Source: Devosia sp. Leaf420 (GTDB lineage: Bacteria; Pseudomonadota; Alphaproteobacteria; Rhizobiales; Devosiaceae). Taken from it: a stretch of 64,000 nt of DNA. Below are positions 16,611-24,982 of this stretch, piece by piece. The stretch lies in the NCBI RefSeq assembly GCF_001425445.1, contig NZ_LMQU01000010.1, forward strand, positions 193,501 to 257,500. The letters are read 5' to 3'. Numbering within the stretch: the first letter of the stretch is position 1; each line of letters opens with the position of its first letter. The position numbers and the translations under genes are program-made. A model generated the notes under the pieces. The model saw nothing but the letters and a program-made list of their open reading frames with translations. It made no database searches and was not told the DNA's origin.

Positions 16611-18632
16611 GTGCGTCTGTCCGATATAAAAATCCGCAATAAAGTCTTCATGGTCGCAGGCGTTCCCGTTCTACTCGGTGTGGCCCTTGGCGGCATCTCG
16701 CTTTGGGGCCTGTCGCGCATGGAGCAGGCCGCCTGGTGGGTCGATCACACGACGCACGTCATCCACGACGCCGATGCCATCGTATCCTCCGCCGTCGACA
16801 TGGAAACCGGCATGCGCGGCTTTGCCATTTCAGGCGAAGACGCTTTCCTCGAACCCTACACCGCCGGCAAGGCCAAGTTCGCCGACCTCGTCGACAAACT
16901 GCAGCAGACGGTCGCCGACAACCCCGCCCAGGTTCAGCGTCTGACCGAAGCGGAAGCCGTGATGACCGACTGGCAGACCAAGGTCGCGGAAACCCAGATC
17001 GCCATGCGCCGCACGGTCGGCACCACCGCAACCATGGACGATGTCGTGACCTTCGACGCCAATGCCGGCGGCAAGGCCTTTTTCGACAAGTTCCGCGGCA
17101 TCATGCAGACCTTTATCGACGCTGAATCGAGCCTGATGGACACGCGTCAGGCCGATAATGACGCCACCGTCGACGCCACATTCTGGTCGGTCCTCGCCGG
17201 CATGATCGCGGCCGTCGTCCTCGGCATCGCCGGCGCAATCGGCATCGGGAGCAATATTTCGAGCCCGGTCTCGCGCCTGACCAAAGCCATGCGCGAGATT
17301 GCCGGCGGCAATTTCGCAACCGAAGTCGAAGGCGCCAAGCGTCGCGACGAAATCGGCGCCATGGCCGAGGCAACGCTGGTCTTCCGCGACAATGGTCTCA
17401 AGATCGCCGAGATGACCAAGGAAGAAGCCCGTCGCCTCGTGACCGACAAGCAAGACCGCGCCAAGATGATGGCCGAGCTTCAAAATGCCTTCGGCACCGT
17501 GGTCGATGCCGCCGTTGCCGGCGATTTTTCCAATCGCGTCACGGCCGAATTCCCCGACAAGGAACTCAACACTCTCGCAGCCAGCGTCAACCAGCTCGTC
17601 CAGACCGTCGATAGCGGCCTTGCTGAGACCAGCTCCGTTCTCGGCAAGATCGCCGAAGCCCAACTGACGAGCCGCGTCCGCGGCAATTATCAGGGCGCAT
17701 TCGGCCGCCTCAAGGACGACACCAATGCCGTCGCCGATAAACTGACCGACATCGTCGGCCAGCTCCGCAACACCTCCGGCGCCCTGCGCCAGGCAACCGG
17801 CGAAATCCTCTCGGGCGCCAATGATCTTGCCGAACGCACCAGCAAGCAGGCCGCTGCCGTCGAGGAAACCAGCGCCGCCATGGAACAGCTCGCCTCGACC
17901 GTCGTCGAAAACGCCAAGCGCGCCGAAGCTGCCAGCCATCGCGCCGGCAGCGTCTCGACCATGGCCGAGGAAGCCGGCACCGTCATGCGCGCCTCCAACG
18001 ACGCCATGCAGCGCATCAGCTCCTCGTCGTCGCGCATTTCCAACATCATTGGTCTCATCGACGACATCGCCTTCCAGACCAATCTGCTTGCGCTCAACGC
18101 TTCGGTCGAAGCCGCGCGCGCGGGCGATGCCGGCAAGGGCTTTGCGGTGGTCGCCGTCGAAGTGCGCCGCCTCGCCCAATCGGCTGCCAATGCCTCGTCC
18201 GAGGTCAAAACGCTGATCGAACAATCCGCCGGCGAAGTCTCGGGCGGCGAGCGCCTCGTTGCCGAAGCGACGGAAAAGCTCAGCCAGATGCTGATCGGCG
18301 TCAAGGAAAGCGCCACGCTGATCTCGGACATTTCCCACGCCAGCCGCGAGCAGTCCTCTTCCATTTCGGAAGTCAGCACCGCAATCCGCCAGATGGACGA
18401 GATGACCCAGCACAATGCGGCTCTCGTCGAAGAAACCAATGCCGCGATCGAACAGACCGAGCGCCAGGCCGGCGAACTCGACATGATCGTCGATGTCTTC
18501 GAACTCGGCGATCCGAAATCCACGACGTCGCGTTCGGCCGAACCGCGTCAACAACCCTCGGCGCGCCGCGCGGCCAAAACTTTCCTGAGCCAAGGCAATG
18601 CAGCCGTCTCGCAAGATTGGAGTGAATTCTGA
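16611..18632 (+). CDS. Methyl-accepting chemotaxis protein with CHASE3-like sensor
   Basis: 673 residues from a GTG at 16611. Order: helix 1 (about 13-33), a periplasmic all-helical sensor with D-M-E-T-G-M-R-G-F, the hallmark of CHASE3, helix 2 (about 187-210), HAMP (about 211-264), a second HAMP-like unit (about 335-390), and the signalling domain with its tip around residues 484-520 ([20 protein letters not shown]). The tail ends D-W-S-E-F, an x-W-x-x-F tether of the type that binds CheR/CheB. Its stop overlaps the cheW start by one base, so receptor and coupling protein are made together. The ligand is unknown. Confidence 0.9.
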   Translation: MRLSDIKIRNKVFMVAGVPVLLGVALGGISLWGLSRMEQAAWWVDHTTHVIHDADAIVSSAVDMETGMRGFAISGEDAFLEPYTAGKAKFADLVDKLQQTVADNPAQVQRLTEAEAVMTDWQTKVAETQIAMRRTVGTTATMDDVVTFDANAGGKAFFDKFRGIMQTFIDAESSLMDTRQADNDATVDATFWSVLAGMIAAVVLGIAGAIGIGSNISSPVSRLTKAMREIAGGNFATEVEGAKRRDEIGAMAEATLVFRDNGLKIAEMTKEEARRLVTDKQDRAKMMAELQNAFGTVVDAAVAGDFSNRVTAEFPDKELNTLAASVNQLVQTVDSGLAETSSVLGKIAEAQLTSRVRGNYQGAFGRLKDDTNAVADKLTDIVGQLRNTSGALRQATGEILSGANDLAERTSKQAAAVEETSAAMEQLASTVVENAKRAEAASHRAGSVSTMAEEAGTVMRASNDAMQRISSSSSRISNIIGLIDDIAFQTNLLALNASVEAARAGDAGKGFAVVAVEVRRLAQSAANASSEVKTLIEQSAGEVSGGERLVAEATEKLSQMLIGVKESATLISDISHASREQSSSISEVSTAIRQMDEMTQHNAALVEETNAAIEQTERQAGELDMIVDVFELGDPKSTTSRSAEPRQQPSARRAAKTFLSQGNAAVSQDWSEF

Positions 18633-19132
18633 TGTCGAGCTTTACCGAAGTCGGCGAACCAACCGGCGCTGAACTCCAACCTGTCAAAAGCCTTGCGAAC
18701 CAGTTCGTGACCTTCACCTCGGGCGAGCGCAGCTTCGGCATCGACATCATGAGCGTGCGCGAAATTCGCGGCTGGTCTCCGGTCACCGAATTGCCCTCCC
18801 AGCCCTTTTCGGCCATCGGCGTTCTCGATATTCGTGGCAAGATCGTGCAGGTCTACGATCTCCAGCGCATCCTTGGCGGCCATAGCGGCGGCAATGAAGC
18901 GACCAATCGCGTGGTGCTCGTCGTTTCGCTCGCCAATCAGGATGTGGGCCTGCTCGTCGATGCTGTCTCCGACATCGTCTTCGCCCAGCCCGACGACATC
19001 CGCCCCCTCCCCGGCAAGGATCGGAGCACCGAAGACGGCTTCGTCTCCTTCATGGTCAAGATCCAGGATCGCCTGATCAGCATCCTCAACCTGCCGGCGC
19101 TCTTTCCCGCCGAAATGGAAAGCTACCACTGA
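18632..19132 (+). CDS. cheW: Chemotaxis coupling protein CheW
   Basis: 166 residues with the CheW fold: F-V-T-F-T-S-G-E-R-S-F-G-I-D-I-M-S-V-R-E-I, then G-V-L-D-I-R-G-K-I-V-Q-V-Y-D-L and a final S-I-L-N-L-P-A-L-F. It links receptors to the kinase CheA in the cytoplasmic array. The start codon overlaps the stop of the upstream receptor gene (TGATG), and a strong terminator follows. No cheA or cheR lies in the window. Confidence 0.92.
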   Translation: MSSFTEVGEPTGAELQPVKSLANQFVTFTSGERSFGIDIMSVREIRGWSPVTELPSQPFSAIGVLDIRGKIVQVYDLQRILGGHSGGNEATNRVVLVVSLANQDVGLLVDAVSDIVFAQPDDIRPLPGKDRSTEDGFVSFMVKIQDRLISILNLPALFPAEMESYH

Positions 19133-19162
19133 CCAGCAGGTTCAAAGTCCGATCCCATGCAC

Positions 19163-19190
19163 CCCCGTCCTCTCCAAGGGCGGGGTTTTT
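19163..19190 (+). terminator. Rho-independent terminator after cheW
   Basis: An 8-bp stem (CCCCGTCC at 19163-19170 with GGGCGGGG at 19178-19185, one G-U pair), a 7-base loop, and a run of five T at 19186-19190, 31 bp after the cheW stop. Confidence 0.85.
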
Positions 19191-19211
19191 GCATTTTACG
19201 GCGCTGCTCGT

Positions 19212-20174
19212 TCAGACCGCCGCGACCTCGATCGTCACATGCGACAGGTCGTGAATACCGGCCAGCCGTGCCTTGTAGACACTGATCGGCTGTGGGTTCG
19301 TCGAAACGAGCGAGACGATGGCACCATGATGGCCCGGCCCAAGCTGCCAGATATGGAGGTCCGTGATCGTGTCTCCATCCACTGCGAGGATCGCGCGGAT
19401 TTCGTCAGGCAGGTCTTCGCCGCTCGGGATATAGTCGAGCAGCACCCCGCCGGCGTCGCGCATCAAGCCCCATGACCAGCGGGCAATGACCAGGCCGCCG
19501 ACCACACCCATTGCAGGGTCCATCCAGTTCCAGCCGTAGAGACTGCCGAGCACCAGCGCCGCAATGGCGAGAACCGATGTCAGCGCATCGGCCAAGACAT
19601 GCAGATACGCCGCACGCAGGTTGTTGTCTGCGGCGGGCGCGTGATGGTCATGGGTATGCCCGTGATCATGATGGTGATCGTGGTGATGCCCGTGCCCATG
19701 ATGATGGTGCGAATGGTCATCGCGAAGCAACCAGGCGCAGACGAGGTTCACGCCGAGACCAATAACGGCGACCGAGATGGCCTGCGGGAAATTGATCGCC
19801 ACCGGGTTATAAAACCGCAGCACGCTTTCCCAGCCGATCAAGAGGGCGACAAGCGCCAACACCACAGCGCTGGCAAAGCCGGCAAGGTCGCCGAGCTTGC
19901 CCGTGCCAAACGTGAACCGCGGATTGCGCGCGTTCTTCCGGGCAAAGAGATAAGCGAGCGCTGCGATCAGCATCGCGGCGGCATGGGTGGACATGTGCCA
20001 GCCATCCGCCACCAAGGCCATCGAGCCATAGATCGACCCAGCCGTGATTTCGACCACCATCATGGTGGCTGTGATAGCAATCACCAGCCACGTCCGGCGC
20101 TCATTGCGCTCATGGTTGTCGCCAAGGAAAAAGTGCTCGTGCGGGCTATCGAGGCGCGTAGCGGCTTCGCTCAT
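19212..20174 (-). CDS. dmeF: Cation diffusion facilitator DmeF (Co/Ni efflux)
   Basis: 320 residues, six helices. The CDF metal site is visible as A-D-G-W-H-M-S-T-H in helix 2 and H-V-L-A-D-A-L-T-S in helix 5. Between helices 4 and 5 runs a histidine-rich loop of about 35 residues (H-S-H-H-H-H-G-H-G...), and there is a C-terminal cytoplasmic dimerisation domain. The H-M-S-T-H form of the motif and the adjacent CsoR/RcnR-type regulator identify the DmeF subgroup, which exports cobalt and nickel. Its start overlaps the dmeR stop by 4 bp, so it is co-expressed with its regulator. Confidence 0.88.
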   Translation of the reverse strand: MSEAATRLDSPHEHFFLGDNHERNERRTWLVIAITATMMVVEITAGSIYGSMALVADGWHMSTHAAAMLIAALAYLFARKNARNPRFTFGTGKLGDLAGFASAVVLALVALLIGWESVLRFYNPVAINFPQAISVAVIGLGVNLVCAWLLRDDHSHHHHGHGHHHDHHHDHGHTHDHHAPAADNNLRAAYLHVLADALTSVLAIAALVLGSLYGWNWMDPAMGVVGGLVIARWSWGLMRDAGGVLLDYIPSGEDLPDEIRAILAVDGDTITDLHIWQLGPGHHGAIVSLVSTNPQPISVYKARLAGIHDLSHVTIEVAAV

Positions 20175-20443
20175 TTCAGATAAGTCCCGAGAATCTGGAT
20201 CAGTTCGTCGCCACCCTGCTGGCGTTCCGCCTCGGAGGCAGGCTCGAGCACGTGATGGCGGATATGATCTTCCATCAGCTCCGCCGTCAGGCCGTTCATC
20301 GCCCCCCGCACCGAGGCGACGAGTTGCAGCACATCAGCGCAACCCAGCTCCGCCTCGAGCGCCCGCTCGATCGCTTCCATCTGCCCCTTAAGACGCCGAA
20401 CCCGAGCAAGAAGCTTGGTCTTGTTTTCAATAGTGTGCGACAT
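20171..20443 (-). CDS. dmeR: Metal-sensing repressor DmeR (CsoR/RcnR family)
   Basis: 90 residues from the ATG at 20443, all helical: K-L-L-A-R-V-R-R-L-K-G-Q-M-E-A-I-E-R at the N-terminus is the DNA-contacting helix of the RcnR/FrmR/CsoR family. The single Cys in E-L-G-C-A-D-V-L-Q and the H-I-R-H-H segment supply ligands typical of Ni/Co sensors. The start codon lies inside a perfect palindrome around a G-tract, and no ribosome site precedes it, so the message may be leaderless. It would repress itself and dmeF until cobalt or nickel binds. Confidence 0.88.
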   Translation of the reverse strand: MSHTIENKTKLLARVRRLKGQMEAIERALEAELGCADVLQLVASVRGAMNGLTAELMEDHIRHHVLEPASEAERQQGGDELIQILGTYLK

Positions 20444-20463
20444 AGCATAGGGGGGTATGCTAT
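20442..20463. promoter_or_regulatory. DmeR operator: perfect palindrome around a G6 tract
   Basis: ATAGCATA at 20442-20449 and TATGCTAT at 20456-20463 are exact reverse complements flanking six G. This is the layout known for RcnR-type sites (short AT-rich arms around a G/C tract). It overlaps the dmeR start codon. Confidence 0.8.
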
Positions 20464-20612
20464 ATTTCGTCTTGGCGCAAGAGATCTCGACCTTGGCGCG
20501 CATGCGTTGAATTGGGAGTTTGCGGCGAACAGCCCCCCTCTGACGGCGGCTGGAGTCAGGCGTTTGGACAACGCGGCCGATCGTCAGTAAGTCATACGTG
20601 TTCACGAGCGAT

Positions 20613-20640
20613 GATGACCGAGGCTTTCGCCTCGATCATC
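20613..20640 (-). terminator. Hairpin after the MFS gene
   Basis: A 12-bp stem with one mismatch and, on the minus strand, a GAAA loop. It starts 23 bp after the stop of the MFS transporter and lies between that gene and dmeR. There is no T-run, so termination efficiency is uncertain. Confidence 0.5.
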
Positions 20641-20663
20641 CAAGCCGTCCGTCTATCGTGAGA

Positions 20664-21854
20664 CTAGCCAAATCGGCTGAATGCCGGGCGAGGGCGCATC
20701 TGCGCCCGCAAAGCGAACAGTGCCAGCGCCACAGCGGGAAATAGGGCGCCAACCCAACCCAGATCATTGACCGTACCGAACTGCAGCACCAATCCACCAA
20801 TCAACGACCCTCCGGCAATGCCCAGATAAAGCGCCGACGCATTGAGCGAGAGCACGAGTGGCGCACTGGCTGGCGACAGGCTGAGCAAATGGCTCGACTG
20901 CGGCGGGAAAAACCCCCAGCCTGCAACGCCCCACAGGAACACGACGCCAAAGAACACCGGTCCCGCAACCGTGGTTGGGAGTAAGGGCACCTCGGAAATG
21001 GCGAGTTGCAGCACCACCATCAGGATGACGGTGCCCAAGATGGTCCGGTTTGGCCCAAGGCGATCTGCCAACTGCCCGCCGATAAAATTGCCGATCGCCG
21101 CGCCGATGCCGAATGTCAGCAAGACTGCAGGCACCAGACTCTTCGGCAGTCCCACGCTCTGGGTCGTGATCGAGGCGAGGTAGATGATGATAACGAAGGC
21201 CCCGGTCATGGTCAGCCAGGTGGTCAGAAGAGCCGGGGGAACCCCGGGCAAGGCAATAGCGCCGACCCGCTGCCGCAGCGACAGCGGCGCACCACGAAGG
21301 CCCGCGGGCAGCATAACCCATAGGGCGAGGGCCGCCACGATCCCAAAGCCCGCCACCATGAAATACGCACCGCGCCACCCGAGCGCGCCGCCAACAAAAG
21401 CGCCGAGCGGCGCGCCGAAAGCCACGGCCATGGTCGTACCCCCCACGATGACTGAAATGGCACGCGCGCGATGATCGGGCGATACGATGGCGACCCCGGT
21501 CGCTTGCGCTGTGGCGCTGTAAAGCCCGGCCGAGAAGGCCATGAGGACCCGCGCCGCCATCAGGTCAAAGTATCCGTGCGAGAGCGCGGCACCCAAGGCG
21601 GACGCAGAAAAGACCAGCGCGGCCGCCGTCAGCGTACGGCGCCGATCGACCGTCCCCGTCAGCGCTGCGAGCACCGGCGCACCAAACGCATTGGCGAGGG
21701 CAAAGACCAGCACGAGATAGCCTGCCTGCGTCAGCGACACGCCCGTTGACTCGGCGATCTGCGGCAAGAGGCTGGCAATGCCAAAACTTTCTGCTCCGAT
21801 GGCAAAGGTGCCGACGGCAAGCCAGATCAAACGGATATCCATGATGAAACCCAT
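20664..21854 (-). CDS. MFS transporter, DHA1-like
   Basis: 396 residues with twelve predicted helices. N-terminal W-L-A-V-G-T-F-A-I-G-A-E-S-F-G-I and a loop-2/3 stretch A-L-T-G-T-V-D-R-R-R-T-L-T match the arabinose-efflux/drug-proton antiporter group (AraJ-like). An ATG four codons in (21842) is an alternative start. It is divergent from an ArsR-type regulator and its start codon is next to an operator copy, so expression is probably released when the regulator senses its ligand. The substrate is unknown. Confidence 0.8.
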   Translation of the reverse strand: MGFIMDIRLIWLAVGTFAIGAESFGIASLLPQIAESTGVSLTQAGYLVLVFALANAFGAPVLAALTGTVDRRRTLTAAALVFSASALGAALSHGYFDLMAARVLMAFSAGLYSATAQATGVAIVSPDHRARAISVIVGGTTMAVAFGAPLGAFVGGALGWRGAYFMVAGFGIVAALALWVMLPAGLRGAPLSLRQRVGAIALPGVPPALLTTWLTMTGAFVIIIYLASITTQSVGLPKSLVPAVLLTFGIGAAIGNFIGGQLADRLGPNRTILGTVILMVVLQLAISEVPLLPTTVAGPVFFGVVFLWGVAGWGFFPPQSSHLLSLSPASAPLVLSLNASALYLGIAGGSLIGGLVLQFGTVNDLGWVGALFPAVALALFALRAQMRPRPAFSRFG

Positions 21855-21855
21855 A

Positions 21856-21873
21856 GTTCAAAATTCATTGAAC
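21856..21873. promoter_or_regulatory. ArsR-type operator, copy 1
   Basis: GTTCAA-N6-TTGAAC, a perfect 6-bp inverted repeat, immediately upstream of the MFS start codon. It has the same arms and spacing as the copy centred 53 bp away. Confidence 0.7.
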
Positions 21874-21908
21874 CTTTGGACCTCTGTTACCAGACCTGTC
21901 AAGCAATA

Positions 21909-21926
21909 GTTCAAAAGTTCTTGAAC
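21909..21926. promoter_or_regulatory. ArsR-type operator, copy 2
   Basis: GTTCAA-N6-TTGAAC again, upstream of the regulator gene. The centres of the two copies are 53 bp apart, close to five helical turns, so bound dimers would lie on the same face of the DNA. Confidence 0.7.
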
Positions 21927-21953
21927 ATTGAAAACGGTTCGAGGATGGGCTAC

Positions 21954-22340
21954 GTGTCTGGCATGACCTTCCTTCCGCACCCCGACACCGAACATATCAC
22001 CTTGGCCAATGTGCTGACCGCCCTGGGTGACGAAACACGGCTCGCTATCATTGGCCATCTCGCGCGCAACGAAGAAAATGCCATGACCTGCGGGCAGTTT
22101 CTCGATCTCGGCTCGAAGACTTCGCTGAGCTACCACCTCGCCAAATTGCGCGAGGCCGGCGTGGTCCATGTGCGCCCCGAAGGCACCAAACGCTTCGTGA
22201 CCCTGCGCCGCGTGGATCTCGACGCGCGTTTCCCGGGCTTTCTCGATACGATCATCGCCACGACACGCCACCTGCCCTTCGCCTGCCGCGATGGCAACGT
22301 CCTGACGAACGCACAGCTAGCCGAGGTCGGCACATCATAA
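21954..22340 (+). CDS. ArsR-family winged-helix regulator
   Basis: About 128 residues. The GTG at 21954 is chosen for GAGG 9 bp upstream; ATGs at 21945 and 21963 are in frame. The wHTH core is clear: L-G-D-E-T-R-L-A-I-I-G-H-L-A, then the recognition helix S-K-T-S-L-S-Y-H-L-A-K-L-R-E-A-G-V-V and wing R-P-E-G-T-K-R-F-V-T-L. No metal-binding C-x-C is present, so the signal is probably not arsenic-type metal. It is divergent from the MFS transporter and most likely represses it through the paired GTTCAA sites. Confidence 0.85.
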   Translation: MSGMTFLPHPDTEHITLANVLTALGDETRLAIIGHLARNEENAMTCGQFLDLGSKTSLSYHLAKLREAGVVHVRPEGTKRFVTLRRVDLDARFPGFLDTIIATTRHLPFACRDGNVLTNAQLAEVGTS

Positions 22341-22389
22341 GCGTAGAGCCGACTTCAGGGTCGCAATTGCAAAAGTGTGGGAAGGAAAC

Positions 22390-22406
22390 TGGCGGAGAGA
22401 GAGGGA
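22390..22406 (-). other. Possible tRNA-Ser 3'-end fragment (attachment-site remnant)
   Basis: Read on the minus strand, these 17 bases end in CTCTCCGCCA, the usual 3' end of bacterial serine tRNAs including CCA. The rest of a tRNA is not there. The fragment sits where ordinary genes give way to accessory DNA and about 2.6 kb before a tyrosine integrase, as expected of an att half-site. Chance similarity cannot be excluded, and no second copy was noticed in the window. Confidence 0.3.
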
Positions 22407-22501
22407 CTCTCCCCGAAAGCGCTAGAGCGCTTGAAAACAAAGGGCTTTTTGGCCGCGATGTTGTTCTCGATGTACCACAGGCACGTACACCTGGGAAGTA
22501 T

Positions 22502-22759
22502 TCAATATTCCTCGGTCTCGACCGAGCGTAGATAACTGAACTTCGACTTTGAAGGCCTCGGCGATGCCGATGGCCGGGGCTCCTGTGTGTCTTCTTCCCT
22601 TACCTCGGTCTCGGCGCCACGCAAGGCGTCGAATTGGTCCGCTGAGAGAAGAACCAAGTGCCGACGACCATGCTTGGTCAAAACCACTGGTCCTGCGAGC
22701 GCCGCATCAGCGATTTCTCCCGAACGGCGATTGAGGTCAGACAACGAGAATTCCTTCAT
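22502..22759 (-). CDS. Phd/YefM-type antitoxin without a visible toxin
   Basis: 85 residues: E-F-S-L-S-D-L-N-R-R-S-G-E-I-A-D-A-A-L-A-G-P-V-V-L-T-K followed by H-G-R-R-H-L-V-L-L-S-A-D-Q-F-D is the Phd/YefM DNA-binding fold. The tail is longer and more charged than usual, which may be the toxin-neutralising part. The gene ends at 22502 and nothing resembling a Doc, RelE or PIN toxin lies in the 160 bp after it. It is either an orphan or a plain regulator. A pair of direct repeats lies upstream. Confidence 0.75.
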   Translation of the reverse strand: MKEFSLSDLNRRSGEIADAALAGPVVLTKHGRRHLVLLSADQFDALRGAETEVREEDTQEPRPSASPRPSKSKFSYLRSVETEEY

Positions 22760-22802
22760 GCCCGCAAACCTAACGTGAATTACCTACTAAACAGTTTCCA
22801 CG

Positions 22803-22831
22803 TAAAATGCGTTAATTAACTAAAATGCGTT
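22803..22831. repeat. 11-bp direct repeats upstream of the antitoxin gene
   Basis: TAAAATGCGTT occurs at 22803-22813 and again at 22821-22831, 18 bp apart. The pair is 44-72 bp upstream of the antitoxin start codon and could be its operator. Confidence 0.4.
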
Positions 22832-22870
22832 GTAGTCATGCATTTGAAATATTTAGTCGACGACGCGTGA

Positions 22871-23803
22871 TCACGCAGGAACCAAGTCCTTGACACCGAA
22901 GTGGTTTGATACGATGCGCTTCAATGCAGCTTCCCGGTCGCGTTTTTTTGCGATCGAGCCCGAGATGGCGATGGCATCATCCGTTCGGCCCATCGCAAAC
23001 AGGGCGAGCGCGCCGCGCATCACTATTACGGCTGCCGCAGGGTCGGTCATTGTTCCGATCCTGTCAGCTTCCTTTGTAAGCGCGAACCAGAAGCCGCTAA
23101 CACCGTGATTTAGATCAAAGTTCATCCCTAGCCCGTGGTTGCGCTCGGGGCTCAGATACTCGTCCACACTGTGGAGGCCCTTGGCGAGGATGTGGGCCAG
23201 CACCCGCCCTCCAGCCTTGAAAGATCCAAGCTTTCGTTCCGTGCACGAAGAAGAGCCGTAACGGCATATCGTGTGGTGGTGGTTGATGAAGCCAATCTTG
23301 CTCAAGCGATCGAGCGAAAGGTCTTCGGCGAACATTACTTCCGAGGTGGCGGCGGCATTCCAATACCATGTCGCCCCATCAAGCCGAATAGGCCCATGGT
23401 CGGTCCGCGGATCGTAATGCTGAACAACCTTTCCGGGCACGGGGCTTCCGGGCGGAACCACAAGTATTCTGTACGCTGGGGGGCTGTACTTATGAATGAC
23501 TTCGACCCAGTAAAAGACCTTGCCAGCCACTAGGTCTTTCCACGGGAAAACGAATTCGACGGTGCCGTAGAACGACCCTTCGGACCAGGTGTTAGCCGAC
23601 GTCCAAACCACCGGCAATCTATGGGTATTCAGCTTGCTCTCATCATAGACTAATCGCGACGATATCATTCCGTCTTCGATCGCCCTTTGAGCCTCTGGCA
23701 CGTGCATGATGGTCCGGACCTCATCGAGTTCCCAGACCCGACCACGATCCGGTGCGGGCAATGTTGCGCAGAAATCAAGCCATTCAGGTGTTGAAGAAGT
23801 CAC
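22871..23803 (-). CDS. Hypothetical protein, unknown family
   Basis: About 310 residues from a GTG at 23803 with GGAG about 11 bp upstream; the frame stays open to 23869. It has no membrane helices and no recognised domain. The first 120 residues contain a segment of type R-x-L-x-Y-x-E-S ... W-T-S-A-N-T-W ... G-T-V-E-F-V-F-P-W, loosely recalling ADP-ribosyl transferase-like or DarT-like folds, but the likeness is too weak to name. The last 60 residues are helical. Its 5' end overlaps the divergent membrane-protein frame, so at least one of the two starts is shorter than the open frame. Confidence 0.55.
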   Translation of the reverse strand: MTSSTPEWLDFCATLPAPDRGRVWELDEVRTIMHVPEAQRAIEDGMISSRLVYDESKLNTHRLPVVWTSANTWSEGSFYGTVEFVFPWKDLVAGKVFYWVEVIHKYSPPAYRILVVPPGSPVPGKVVQHYDPRTDHGPIRLDGATWYWNAAATSEVMFAEDLSLDRLSKIGFINHHHTICRYGSSSCTERKLGSFKAGGRVLAHILAKGLHSVDEYLSPERNHGLGMNFDLNHGVSGFWFALTKEADRIGTMTDPAAAVIVMRGALALFAMGRTDDAIAISGSIAKKRDREAALKRIVSNHFGVKDLVPA

Positions 23804-24453
23804 CCCATTTAACTCCGGTCGGCGCGTTCGGGCTTGCACGAAAAGCCGTCGGCTTCCGCTTCCCCTCACGCGATCTAACTAATCTGCTCCGCTCAAACAC
23901 CGAGCCAGATGCGGAAATCACTTTGACGGCCTCGTCATCATCGCGGCAAGGGGTTGCCCTGCCGACAGTAACTTGGGCTACCGTAAGAGTGCTCGCGCGG
24001 TTGCCTTTCCTCCAGGTGTCGCTCGCTCTCATTGCAGTGATGTCCGCGCTGATTATCGTTGCCGGTGACATGAATGGTCGCGTCGACCAAGTGGTCCGGC
24101 AGTGCCTGAACAGCCTGGCGAGGATGGATGTCACCGGCCGTTCTCTGGACGTCTGCGCTCTTCTCGATACCAGCGTCATGAATGCCGCGGTCTTGGAGCT
24201 GAAGAACCTGATTTTATCCTTCTCGGCGATCTTCATAGGCGCGTTGCTCCAAAGCCTGTCCTGCCCCGAGGAAGTCATTGAGTTCTCACGGGCGTATTGG
24301 TCTCGCCATCTTCGACGGCCATCTGTGATTTACAATGCACTTGCGACTATGCGGCGACTTATGATGATCTTCTCGTTGATAGCCTACGCGATCGGTTTCG
24401 GTGCGGTGGGGGTAAGAGTTATCATGGCTGTTCTGGCCGCTTGGAGAGCCTGA
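23752..24453 (+). CDS. Hypothetical membrane protein
   Basis: Up to 233 residues; the start is unclear (GTG 23752, GTG 23785 or TTG 23788) because it overlaps the divergent gene. Three hydrophobic helices lie near residues 83-103 (F-L-Q-V-S-L-A-L-I-A-V), 150-168 and 208-230. The loop between the first two has cysteines at C-L-N-S and V-C-A-L-L. No family recognised. Its position beside a soluble unknown protein in an island suggests a two-gene unit, but nothing proves it. Confidence 0.5.
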   Translation: MRAMLRRNQAIQVLKKSPHLTPVGAFGLARKAVGFRFPSRDLTNLLRSNTEPDAEITLTASSSSRQGVALPTVTWATVRVLARLPFLQVSLALIAVMSALIIVAGDMNGRVDQVVRQCLNSLARMDVTGRSLDVCALLDTSVMNAAVLELKNLILSFSAIFIGALLQSLSCPEEVIEFSRAYWSRHLRRPSVIYNALATMRRLMMIFSLIAYAIGFGAVGVRVIMAVLAAWRA

Positions 24454-24494
24454 AACGGTACGATATCAGGCCCTGTCGTATTGCAGCGACATGA

Positions 24495-24774
24495 TTGAAG
24501 CCAGAAGGTGGCAGGCTCGGCGGCGATGAATTCGCGATCATCCAGTCCGTCCAACTGCAGTGGACAGCCAGCATTCGTGGGAAAGCTGATCCTAGCGGTC
24601 CGCAAGGAGATCGAATTGCCTGGGTCGCGATGGACGGTGGGACTCACCGTCGGTTCTGCTTCGAGCAAAGCACCACAGACCGATTTAGACGAGCTGCTGA
24701 CAGAAACCGATATCGCCGCTTACTCATCCAAAAGGCTTGGTGGAAGCAACGCGCAATCTATTCGGAAGAGCTGA
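24495..24774 (+). pseudogene. Broken GGDEF (diguanylate cyclase) fragment
   Basis: In one frame the DNA reads R-L-G-G-D-E-F-A-I-I-Q, the diguanylate cyclase active-site loop with its usual context. Shortly after, the other frame continues the same domain: L-I-L-A-V-R-K-E-I-E-L-P-G, then T-V-G-L-T-V-G-S-A and D-L-D-E-L-L-T-E-T-D-I-A-A-Y-S-S-K-R-L-G-G, the conserved C-terminal half of GGDEF. So a frameshift splits the domain, and the N-terminal half and any sensor are missing. It is a relic lying just upstream of the integrase. Confidence 0.75.
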
Positions 24775-24982
24775 TAGCAAGACACGGTCTTGCGCGCCCG
24801 GAGCGCTTAGCCAGCAGGCTTTTGCGTAACGGCTTTAACTGAATGCTAAGTAGAGGATTGAGCAGGCATCAGTTTTTGATTGGCCACGCGGGGACTTAAC
24901 TCAGTATTGAAGATTGTCAGAGAATTTAGTCCAGACTGAAATAAACGCGCGTTTTGCTGCGTGATTTAGTTGAGAGACATCG

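Noticed and set aside
16830..18614. A 594-codon open frame antisense to the first chemoreceptor
   Set aside because: Composition (G, D, H, R-rich) mirrors the receptor codons and no domain is visible; a similar antisense frame lies opposite the second receptor.
19625..19715. A CAT/ATG-rich tract that looks like a tandem DNA repeat
   Set aside because: It encodes the histidine-rich loop of DmeF and is not an independent repeat or CRISPR array.
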